NCBI GenBank assembly: GCA_947095585.1
Contig: OX352764.1
Span: 73,117,536-73,181,535, forward strand
DNA length: 64,000 bases
Origin: Nephrocerus scutellatus
Taxonomy: Eukaryota > Arthropoda > Insecta > Diptera > Pipunculidae
Reading direction: 5' to 3'
A program made the position numbers and the translations under genes. Below, piece by piece: positions 55,370-64,000 of the stretch; position 1 is the first letter of the stretch; each line of letters begins with the position of its first letter. The notes below the pieces were generated by a model that was not told the DNA's origin, did no database searches, and saw only the letters and a list, made by a program, of their open reading frames with translations.

Positions 55370-56365
55370 GGAAAACTACTTTAAATCTGGCATTTTACTT
55401 TTTTGTTGCACGATTCTTAAAAGGAAAATTTATATTCCCTAAAATTATGAATAAAAACTTAATTAACTGGGTAACAACATTTTTTTAACATTCACTTTAT
55501 ACCATTATTTATTATTCTTTTATCATATCTATATATATAAAAGTGAAACTTTGTATGTGTGTATGTATGTCCGGTATAGACTGCCAAACCCTTCAACCGA
55601 TCGCGTTCTAACTTTGCATATGGGTTTTCTACCATAAAAGGCAGTTAATAGGCATATTTTGAAAGTGGTCAGACTCCTAGGTCAAGGGGTCACCATATGA
55701 ATTTTTTTTTTATTGTTTCTACAAATCGCATGTTTTTATGAAGCAATCGGGTTCAAACTTTGCGTAGGGGTTTTATACCATAATGGGCACTAAATAGGTA
55801 TATTTTGAAAGTGGTCAGAATCTTGGGTCAAGGGGTCACCATTTCACAAATTGCATACAGGTGTGTTAAAAAAAATAACCCGATTTTCTTCAGATTTTCA
55901 CGAAAACTGCATTTGATTAGTAGTTATTTTATTTTACACACAGGAAATGTAAAATGCTAATATCAGCCACATTTTTAAACTGAATTTTATGAAATTTTTA
56001 AGATATATTATTGGCAGGTAGGGGAAAGTTATAGGTTTAGATGGAAGGGGAGAAAGGTTAAATTTTAACATGAGATTTAGAAACGTATTTTTAAAAAAAT
56101 GTCAACGTAAATTATTGGCAGGTGAGGAAAGGTTATAGACTATAGTACTGCCGTCACCCCGGAGGTTCATGTGAGCGGGTAGCAAAGCGCCCGGGAACAG
56201 CTAGTTATAAACATACTTTATCATTTCTTTTTTGTGTTGCATGATTTTTAAAAAGAACATTTATATTCCGTAAAATCATGTATAAAAACTGCATTAACTG
56301 TATAATAACATTTTTTCAACATTCACTTTTCTTATACCTTTATTCATTATTTTATCATATATGTT
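55370..56365. repeat. Direct repeats flanking the intronic Helitron-like element
   Basis: About 150 bp of intron (TTTTTTGTTGCACGATTCTT, AATTTATATTCCCTAAAAT, ACATTCACTTTATACC) at 55385-55527 recur with about 85-90% identity at 56215-56365, on the other side of the element. Confidence 0.8.
55528..56204 (+). mobile_element. Helitron-like non-autonomous element, 677 bp, in Merlin intron
   Basis: Starts TCTATATATATAAAAGTG after an A and ends GGGAACAGCTAG before a T. A CGGG...CCCG hairpin lies just before the end. The interior has repeated GGGTTTT.TACCATAA and GGTCAAGGGGTCACCAT phrases and a CCCGATTTTCTTCAGATTTT phrase. The 5' end is shared with 33439-34131 (minus), but the interior differs. Class is inferred from ends. 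Confidence 0.6.
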
Positions 56366-57919
56366 TAAATTAATTATATAGGTTTCGATCAACCAACAAC
56401 CTCTAGGAGGGGTAGGCAAAATAGTAGAAATTGATGAATCGAAATTCGGGAAAAGAAAGTATCATCGTGGGCACCACATCGAAGGACAGTGGGTCTTCGG
56501 TGGCATTGAACGCGGGACAGGACTTTGCTTTATGGTGCCCGTTGAAAAACGAGATACTGAGACCCTCCTGCCAATAATTAAGGAACGGATTCTGCCAGGA
56601 ACAACAATCATATCTGATTGTTGGAAAGCATACGATTGCCTGGCAGATGAAGGTTACATTCACCAAAAAGTTAACCATTCAAAAACTTTTGTTGACGGGG
56701 CAACAGGTGCATGTACCAACCGTATAGAGGCGTCATGGGGTGCAGCCAAAAGGACAATGTGTTCCTCAGGGCGAAGAAAAAACTTTTTCGTTGGCTATTT
56801 GGCGAAATACATGTTTTTAAAAATGTGTAAAGTAGCCAAAGTGGATCCATTCGTGGAATTCATAAACGCAGCGGGAAAGTTACATAACCCCTCAGTTCCC
56901 AACCCCGAACCCGCTGAGCAGCAGGACGAGTAAAAGAGGCAAAAAAAAAGTTATTTTCAGAACTCATGCATTATACCTACTTGGGATAGCATGTAAAAAA
57001 ATGTGCATCTGTAAGCTTACCTCAAGGGTGATGTGGAAAAAGCTTAAAAAATATAAATATATATAAATATAATGTTTTGTTTATTTTGTTTCTTTTAAAA
57101 ATTACATTTTAATAATATCTACTATTAAGTACTTAAGAATAATTCAGATCAAAATTTATATAATTGTTTGATTTGATTTTTGTTGAATTTGATTGTAAAA
57201 ATTTAGTCCCGCCCTTAGATATGGCAAGGCCGTGTAGAGCTTATTTTCACCTTTTATTTGACACCAATACTTAGGACCCTCCCACTTTTAGGAACGCTCC
57301 TTTTTACACTTTTATGGAAAAGTATGTTTTTTACTCTTACTCCGTCGAGGGGGGCTCTATTGGCCCCATTTTTTTTTAAAATGGAAGGTATTTTTATTAC
57401 CTTTCGTTTGATACATATTAACCCCCATACCTCCCTCTAAGAACTTAGAAAAATGCATTTTCTGAAGAAAAAAAACTCAAAACTGGGACTTTTTCCGTTT
57501 CCGGAAAACAAGATGGCGATTTCCAAAATTTTCTCAGTTGGGGCTTTCATGTGAGATATGTCTGAAAGCCCAAATCTCGAAAACCGTATACTGGAGTTTA
57601 GCCCATTCAAACATTTATAGCTCAACCAACCTCTACTCAATTAACAACCAAACAGCTGCGTCAAGTATGTGATACGTCGGATGATGTAATACGGGGAATA
57701 AAGGCTTTGGGAAACGGGGCAGAAGGACGTGACCCATGGCTATTTAATATTAACCAAATTGGATGAGGATACCCAACAACGCTGGTCAAACGAGACGTCA
57801 GATGTCGATTTCCCTACTTGGCAGACATTTATCGATTTCCTAAATAAACGAGCAGATGCGCTCGAAAACGGTCAACCTATATACAGGAAACTAAATCCTC
57901 GAGCTGCAAATATTCACAT

Positions 57920-58437
57920 TCATACCGCAGCGTTCAAAAATTGCCCTTTGTGTCAAACAGTACACAATCTCTATGAATGCTTCAAATTTAAGGAAATGGA
58001 TCTAAGGGAAAGGCGTGAATTTACGCAAAAGTCCAATCGTTGCTTTAATTGCCTGTGCGATTCACATCTAGTTTCTAGTTTCCAAAAGGTCATGCTTGAA
58101 ATGCCACAAACGTCATCATACGCTGTTACATCTAATACCGAGCCTCAAAGCAATGTCAGAACAGAATACAACCAATGAAGAAGGTTCAGGAAATGCAACA
58201 ATCAACAAAATCGCATCAACAACCGCATATTTGACACCATATACCGTCCAAACGTGCCCAATTAAATCATTAACATTCCAAACAGGATTATTACAAACCG
58301 CGTTAATAAATGTTCGGGGAGCTAATAATCAATTTTATAGTTTCAGAGCCTTATTAGATTCTGGAAGTTTAGCGTCTTTTATTACTGAGTCGTGCGTACA
58401 AAAATTGGGATTACCTCGAAAAATCAACGAACCGTAA
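57920..58437 (+). pseudogene. pol: BEL/Pao zinc-finger and protease region
   Basis: Zinc-knuckle-like CPLCQTVHNLYECFKFKEM and RCFNCLCDSHLV are typical of BEL/Pao Gag-Pol, although the last Cys of the second is lost. A frame change at about 58100 is followed by the aspartic protease region RALLDSGSLASFITESCVQK (D-S-G active site), which ends at a stop at 58435. Confidence 0.8.
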
Positions 58438-59500
58438 TAGAAGGCATATCATCAGCCAAGGCGGGGACGTCCAGGGGAAAGGTAAATTTAGAGGTGTTTT
58501 CGCGAACCAAAAGCAACACTTCTTTCAATGTGGAAGCTCTTGTCCTATCATCTATTACATCACAACAACCACGAATGAAATTTTCTAGCTACCAATGGGA
58601 ATAATTCAGGAATCTTCAGCTAGCAGATCCCACATTCCATCAACCTGGATAGTTTCAGGAACAGTGGATATCAGAGAATCTTCAAAGGTCATCAATCTAT
58701 GCACTTGAATCGACATTGATAAATCTCTTACCAAATTCTGGGAAACGGAGGAAATAAAATCACCCACAGTTCATAAGCCTCAAGAAGTTTATTGTGAGAA
58801 TTATTTCTTGAGCAATTGTAGAAGGGATAATGATGGCCGATACATCGTGGCACTTTCGTTTGATGCTGAAGCAGCACCACTTGGAGAATCGAAAACACAA
58901 GCCATCAGAAGACTCCAATCAGTCGAGCGAAGGCTGTCAAATGATCCTGATCTGAAAAGGCAATATATTGAATTTATGAGAGAATACGAGGACTTGGGGC
59001 ACATGGAGCCGATAGTAGACACCGACATAGATACTCCATGGGACCAATCTTATTACTTACCACACCATTCGGTCTGCAAAGAAACCAGCATCACAACAAA
59101 ATTACGAGTTGTCTTTGACGCCTCAGCTAAAACCAAAACTTTGTTGTTTGGACCGCCAATTCAGCAAACCTTGCAGCAAATACTTTTACGTTTCCGTTTT
59201 CACCGATATGTCATGACAGCGGATCTTGAAAAAATGTACCGACAAATATTAATTACTAAATCTCATGCAAATTTTCAGCAGATTGTATGGAGAGAAGAAC
59301 CAACTGATCCCATAAAAGAATTTCGCCTACTTACCGTCACTTATGGTACCGCACCAGCACCTTTTCTCGCTACTCGTGTTTTAAAACAGATTGCTGATGA
59401 CAATCAACAAACATTTCCAATGGCGGCAACAATCATTGGTAGAGACTTCTACGTCGATGATTTAATGACTGGTGCAGATACGATGGAGCAACTCGTTTAA
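58438..59500 (+). pseudogene. pol: BEL/Pao reverse transcriptase
   Basis: After a damaged linker (58438-58800) an open 230-aa frame (58808-59500) holds the RT: YYLPHHSVCKETSITTKLRV then VFDASAKT, MTADLEKMYRQILI, VTYGTAPAPFLATRVLK and DFYVDDLMTGA with the YVDD catalytic box. It ends at a premature TAA at 59498. Upstream stops mean it cannot be read from gag. Confidence 0.92.
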
Positions 59501-60760
59501 TTGAAATGTGAATTATCAACGATAATGAAGGCGTCAGGATTCAATCTCCGAAAATGGTTATCAAATTGTCTATCAACTGAGGAGGTTTCACCCGGAAATA
59601 GGAAACTAATTGAGACGGATAAAGTATCACAATATTCAAAGGTGCTAGGTATTTACTGGAATACAAATTCGGATTGTTTTAGTTACAGAGTTTCGTTGAA
59701 CGGAAACCCAACCACCTCCAAGAGAAGCATGTTATCCGAGGCCTCTAAGCTATTCGATCCGCTAGGTTGGTTATCCCCAATAACCATTTACGTTAAAATA
59801 ATCTTCCATAGAACATGGGCAAAATGTTTAGACTGGGACGACCCATTACCTAGTGACATTAACGATGATTGGTGTACATTTAGCAATGAGCTAAAACTGA
59901 TAAGAGTCTATTACCATACCACGATGGCTCAAAATTACCTGAAAACCATTACATTTACAATGGTTTTCCGATGCGTCTAAAAACGCATATGCAGCCGTCA
60001 TCTACGCTGTTTGTACCAATGAAAGTGGCGAAATAGATGTCACAATTGTAACAGCCAAAACTAAGGTCGCACCAATAAATAAACAGATAACGATACCACG
60101 GATGGAACTGTGTGCAGCAGTCCTGCTCTCAAATTTGATGAATAGTGTGCAAGAACTCTTGATGGATCGAGAGAAAAGTATCCACATGTGGAGCGATTCA
60201 ACAATAGTTTTATCTTGGATAGAAACAGTACCACGCTCTCTATATGTTTTTGTTGGGAATAGAGTATCTCAAATCATCACTAATTATCCTAGAAAATATT
60301 GGAAATATATCACTACCACCCAAATGCCGATTGTGCATCTAGGGGCATACTACCATCTGAATTGTTGCGTCATAATCTCTGGTGGACCGGGCCAGACTGG
60401 CTTAAGTATCCTGAATCCGAGTGGCCAGTCAAGTTCCAGTCAACAGTCATTTGCAACTTGGCAACTTCTCCATCACCAATTGACATGATAGTGTCAAGAA
60501 ATTTCAATAAAATCATTCGAGTGCTGGCATATTGCAGACGTTTTATTAAAAATTGCAAGTCAAAAGCAGATCAAAAACTTAGATCATTCCTTAATTGTGT
60601 TGAATTAAGTGAAGCTAAAGAATGTTTAATTAAATTTGTTCAAGCAATTTACTTTTATAATGAAATAAAAATGTTAAAGGAGAATTCCCAATTCCCTAAA
60701 ACCCATAAGCTAATAAAAATGGTATTCTTAGGGTAGGTGGGCGGATAGGAAGAGCAACCG
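59501..60760 (+). pseudogene. pol: BEL/Pao RT thumb, RNase H and linker
   Basis: FNLRKWLSNC, LGIYWNTNSDCFSYRV, LSEASKLFDPLGWLSPITIY form the Pao-type region after RT. RNase H follows in another frame (WFSDASKNAYAAVIYAV, IPRMELCAAVLLSNLMNSVQ, MWSDSTIVLSWIE), with DASxxA, E and DST acidic residues present. A frameshift near 59955 and another near 60330 break it. The linker IRVLAYCRRFIKNCKSKADQ continues to 60736. Confidence 0.88.
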
Positions 60761-61945
60761 TACCGTTTGATGTGAAACACCCTGTAATACTACTAGCCGA
60801 AGATGTCATCACTGAAATCCTGGTTCGCACAACTCATCCTCTTCCTTAACGCCCACGCTGTGCCAAGCTTATAGCGGAGCATTATAAGGGTGCGAACCGA
60901 AGCGTGCGCGAATTATAAAAAAAAAAAAAAAAAAAAAATCTACTTTGTGGCAGTCATACCCTGTTATTCGCAACTTTAAAGCAAAATTATTGGATAATAA
61001 ATTGCAAGGTAGTATTTCGACGAGTCATCAAAAAATGTTTGAAATGAATCAGACACAACGCCAAAACCATTCAACCAATTATGGCCGATTTACCAATCAA
61101 CCGAGTCACATTCGTCAGGCCTTTTTTAACGACAGGTTTCGATTATGCTGGCACTAAGGCAATTCACCTTGAATTAGCTGGCGATCTAGCAACCGATACA
61201 TTTATTGCAGTTTTCCGTCGGTTTATATCACGCCGAGGGCTGTGTCGCGAGATTATAAGCGACAATGGATCATATTTCATTGGGGCCAAATCCGACCTCG
61301 AAGAACTCTTCAACACTGTGAAAGATAGTCAGATTTCCAATTTTCTTTCTCAGAACATGATTACGTGGAAATTTAATCCACCAACCGGCTCTCATTTTGG
61401 TGGAATATATGAAGCAGCGGTGAAGTCAACAAAATACCATCTCAAGAGAATGTTATTGGAAGCCTTACTCACTTAAGAAGAAATGGCAACTTTATTAGCA
61501 CAAATTGAGGCGATTCTTAACTCCAGGCCACTTTGTGTTAACTCTGACGATGACATAAATCCATTGACACCCGCACATTTTTTGATTGGTCACCCATACA
61601 CTTATTTGTCTGATCCAGACATCAGTCATCTTAAAATGAACCAACTTTCCAGATAGCAATACCTCCAGAGACTACTACAAGAATTTTGAAAAAAATGGCA
61701 TGTAAACTACCTAACTTCGCTACAAAAAAGAACAAAGTGGCAAACCAATTCTTCGAAAATCCAAGTCAATGACGTTGTCCTGATACATGACAATAACCTA
61801 CCTCCAAGCAAATGGAATTTGGGACGAGTCACTGAAATCCATCCAGGAGCAGACAACATTGTGAGAGTTGTTACATTGAAGACAACATCCGGGATTCTGA
61901 AGCGACCAGTTGTTAAATTAACCTTATTGCCGATAAATGGATAAT
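60761..61945 (+). pseudogene. pol: BEL/Pao integrase
   Basis: A decayed HHCC zinc finger spans about 60770-61050, broken by a run of about 24 A at 60917-60940. The catalytic core shows FVRPFLTTGFDYAGTKAIHL (first Asp), REIISDNGSYFIGA (second Asp) and NPPTGSHFGGIYEAAVKS (Glu). C-terminal part: QIEAILNSRPLCVNSDD, PLTPAHFLIGHPY, VVLIHDNNLPPSKWNLGRVT, ending near 61943. Stops at 61476, 61655 and 61688 make it inactive. Confidence 0.9.
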
Positions 61946-61970
61946 TTGGAAATTTCCGCGGGCGGGAGAA

Positions 61971-62230
61971 TGTCTATTTTCTTCTTAACTTGCACATGTA
62001 AACTTGTATTATTTTGTATTTGCACGTGTAAACCCATAAAAAATGTAAAAATCATGATTGTCAAACGACAACCAACTTGGCTTTTGCTTGACATTTTTGG
62101 AAAAGAAAGGACGTGTTTTCAACTCCCTTTTATAAAAGTTAATAAAATTTGTTTTGTTTTAATTTTGAAGTGCAAATTTCGGTTTTTTCTTGCTGCAAGT
62201 CACCGGCAATTATACACACACTTTTCCACT
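61971..62230 (+). mobile_element. BEL/Pao 3' LTR (3' end uncertain)
   Basis: A GGGCGGGAGAA purine tract (61960-61970) precedes TGTCTATTTTC, a normal LTR start. A TTTATAAAAG TATA-like motif lies at about 62130. The end is placed where TATACACA precedes repeat copy C. It cannot be checked because the 5' LTR is missing. Confidence 0.65.
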
Positions 62231-64000
62231 AACCATCAAAAATCATCAAACTATCTAACCATCCAACTACCTATCCATCCAACTATCTCACTATTATTCT
62301 CAACTGGCTACCATGGTTGTGGAACCAAAAACCCACAAACCATCTGGTACAAATTTTTCGTTTTGTTTCAATCAGGTTAGACACGGGGGCACAACCTATA
62401 CAACCCTGTGGGATGAAAAACGTAGATGCCCGTGCATGTGGACTTTCCTTTCGGGAGTACATCACTAGATGTATTCCCCTTTGGGAATCTATTGCCTTGT
62501 CAACACACATCCAGGACCCACATCCAAAGGCCCTGGACGTGATGCAGCTCTACGAATCCCCTTTTGAGGGGGTACACTGCCTGGTCATCAGAACGTCCGG
62601 GACCCTTTACCGTTCATAAAAATGAAAAAGATATATCATCTTACAAGTAGCTTTTACCGGGTATGCGGTATAAGTAGTTAAAAATTAAAATTAAAAATTA
62701 CAAATTTCACGTTTCCTGGCTTCTCTGGGAACTTTTTGCTTTTCTCTTTCACCAAAAATTGTTCTCAGAATCCTTTGGATTCACGGAACCCCACAACATC
62801 CTAAATTAATAACTAAAATGTTAATTGCAATTACATCTAACAAAATAATTGATCTTGAATAGGTTGGCCTCAACCCAATTCATGGTCACATCAAGTTAAA
62901 CTATACGTTTACACTTGATCAAATAATGCCATTTATACAAAATAACATTCAATGATGTATGCATGTCCTCACGATATACATGCATGCATCATCGAATGTA
63001 AACAGATCGACGCGTAATCTACAGCTTATTCAGGTATAGATCTTCCTAAAAACATCCACACTGGCAGAATATATATTATTCGCCATTGCATAGGTTTCGT
63101 TCCCACTGTCATGTGGTAAAAATTATGCTCACGGATTATGACTACCAGACGGACATCTAAGATCTAAGATTCTGGGTATTTGTCATTGCAAAACGTAGAC
63201 ACAATTAGCGCATGGCGCCCACATCAAAACACACTCAGGCTGTCCTTCCTAAAAGCAATGCTTCGATCATGTATGCTTATCTTCAACCCTTATCGCGTTT
63301 GCATTTTGCAACGTACAAGGATAGGAACTCAGCCTAACTTCAACACAAGATATCATCACAGATATCATTCAAGTCTCAGCAACAAAACGATACACTCGTT
63401 TTCCGCGTGTGTTTGGTGTGATCAATTACAAATAGTACGTTCGGTGTCTAAGTCTTTTGTTTTTCCAAACAGACATGGCTCCTTTAACTATAAAATCCCA
63501 GTGAAAAACAGTGGTGTGAAAAATTGAATTGTTTAAGAAACCTAAAAGAAAGGACAATATTATCCACAGCGGACAACGACTGAATACCTCAGACGTCAGG
63601 ATTTAAAACACAAAAAATATCCAATATATTCAACACTTCAAAAAATTGCTTGGTATGTTTTCAAATAATTTTTATGATACTATATATTTAAAACCATATA
63701 TTACCCTTTAGTCATACACCCTTCGCCCTATGTCTGGTTTCGTACCAAATTAAAACCCTTCCAAATTCAGGCCGAGTAAGCTCGCTGAAGAGACCTCGTG
63801 GTGGGGGTCGAAAACGTTACGAGCCACCAACAAAAACAACCTAGTTGTTTTAAGAACCCTTTCCGGGAAAAAATCTTCCGTCTCAAAAACGGTCGATTAA
63901 CAAAAACGGCCTATCTGTCTGTCTCTTTTATATATCACATACTTTTTTTATTTTTACTATTACTATTTAATTTTTTATCATAAACATAACAATACAACAT
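62231..64000 (+). mobile_element. Hammerhead-bearing repeat, copy C (runs off window)
   Basis: Third copy: CTGGCTACCATGGTTGTGGA (62304), CATGTCCTCACGATATACAT (62961), the CGCGTTTGCATTTTGCAACG region (63294), hammerhead 63780-63824 and CGGCCTATCTGTCTGTC (63908). It ends with the window before the CTAAAT tail would appear. Confidence 0.8.
63780..63824 (+). ncRNA. Hammerhead ribozyme-like motif, copy C
   Basis: GCTCG-CTGAAGA-GACC(10 nt)GGTC-GAAA-ACGT-TTA-CGAGC. The only core change (T to A in CTGATGA) is at the hammerhead position that tolerates any base. The cleavage-site base is A here, T in copy B and C in copy A, never G, as the NUH rule requires. Confidence 0.72.

Larger units (their letters stand above)
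54764..56933 (+). pseudogene. Merlin (IS1016/ISXO2-like) transposase, two exons, one frameshift
   Basis: Exon 1 starts at ATG 54764 (MSFVDFVNLEDLSEWDREDE), includes CPNGHGPM.L and WVCNARIA (C/H residues of a zinc-ribbon-like domain), and reaches the donor GTAAGT at 55183 through GDWASFSKEVVIDW. Reading exon 1 requires a frameshift near 54960-55050. The intron is 55183-56381 and holds a Helitron-like element. Exon 2 (56382-56933) is open: KIVEIDESKFGKRKYHRGHH (first Asp), WVFGGIERGTG, TTIISDCWKAYDCL (second Asp), NRIEASWGAAKR (Glu), ending EPAEQQDE. The DDE catalytic residues are present. Apart from the exon-1 break it looks recently functional. Confidence 0.85.
53455..57604 (+). mobile_element. 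Merlin transposon with long inverted repeats, about 4.1 kb
   Basis: Inverted repeats of about 270 bp lie at 53530-53820 and 57215-57490 (TTAGAGGGAGGTATGGGGGT against the complement of ACCCCCATACCTCCCTCTAA; GTGGGAGGGTCCTAAGTATT). Outer parts also match weakly (GTATACGG.TTTCGAG at the right, GTAGACGGGTTTCCGG at the left). The right end GAGTTTAGCCC resembles the foldback element's GGGC.AAA end, while the left terminus appears shortened. The spliced transposase gene lies between the arms. Confidence 0.75.
52930..57990 (+). pseudogene. gag: BEL/Pao gag, split by the Merlin element
   Basis: Gag begins near 52930 (IKAIETFANNLAELSDLELV, RVEHLQNLMKVFTDVEDELF). A frameshift near 53260 is followed by LPTFDGNYQEWQSFQDMF and LQYLKGALRGEA, signature motifs of BEL/Pao Gag. 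The Merlin element occupies about 53455-57604. Gag resumes at about 57607 (LTTKQLRQVCDTSDDVIRGI, LGNGAEGRDPWL), then WQTFIDFLNKRADALENGQ. Comparison with typical Gags suggests a few dozen residues are lost at the insertion site. Frame problems make it inactive. Confidence 0.85.

Noticed and set aside
54764..56933. Bacterial contamination (ISXO2-like transposase)
   Set aside because: The gene is spliced with GT..AG sites and sits in insect retroelement DNA. Merlin is the known eukaryotic branch of this family.

Overview
Eukaryotic, AT-rich nuclear DNA, almost certainly from an insect and most likely a fly. It carries spliced transposase genes, errantivirus-type LTR elements primed by tRNA-Ser and tRNA-Lys, copia primed by tRNA-iMet, a BEL/Pao element primed by tRNA-Tyr, and mariner, piggyBac, Harbinger, Merlin, Tigger and Helitron-like elements. 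No convincing host gene was found. The density and nesting of mobile elements suggest pericentromeric, Y-linked or otherwise heterochromatic DNA. The species is an inference.

Layout. 0.2-3 kb: remnants of a Merlin transposase, a Ty3/gypsy pol and a Harbinger nuclease. 3-24 kb: a deep transposon nest. A gypsy element with a SAP-domain Gag is interrupted by a solo LTR and by a copia element. The copia leader holds an errantivirus-like element that has lost RT, RNase H and integrase. The env of that element holds an apparently intact 2.4-kb piggyBac (599-aa transposase, two introns, 13-bp TIRs, TTAA duplication). The copia body also holds a dead mariner. A 5,126-bp block of this nest (5024-10149) is repeated in tandem (10154-15279) with a 4-base filler. 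24-36 kb: leader-plus-env errantivirus remnant, Helitron-like elements, a Harbinger pair, a Ulp1-like protease fragment, and LTR-like DNA carrying an array of covarying hairpins. 36-45 kb: a second Harbinger pair, a 1.1-kb foldback element, another leader-plus-env remnant, a Tigger-like pseudogene and a second Ulp1-like fragment. 47-52 kb and 62-64 kb: ~2.9-kb repeats, two in tandem, each with a hammerhead-ribozyme-like motif; the two tandem copies end in degenerate CTAAAT repeats. 52-62 kb: a BEL/Pao element whose gag is split by a 4.1-kb Merlin element with long inverted repeats. A Helitron-like element sits in the Merlin intron.

How the parts relate. The only plausibly functional protein gene is the piggyBac transposase at 14972-17022. 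The Merlin transposase at 54764-56933 is close to intact. All other proteins are broken. Target-site duplications give an order of events: gypsy, then copia, then errantivirus, then piggyBac, then the 5.1-kb tandem duplication. The most unusual items are the hammerhead-bearing tandem repeats, the covarying hairpin array, the piggyBac subterminal and intronic palindromes, and the two leader-env fusions.
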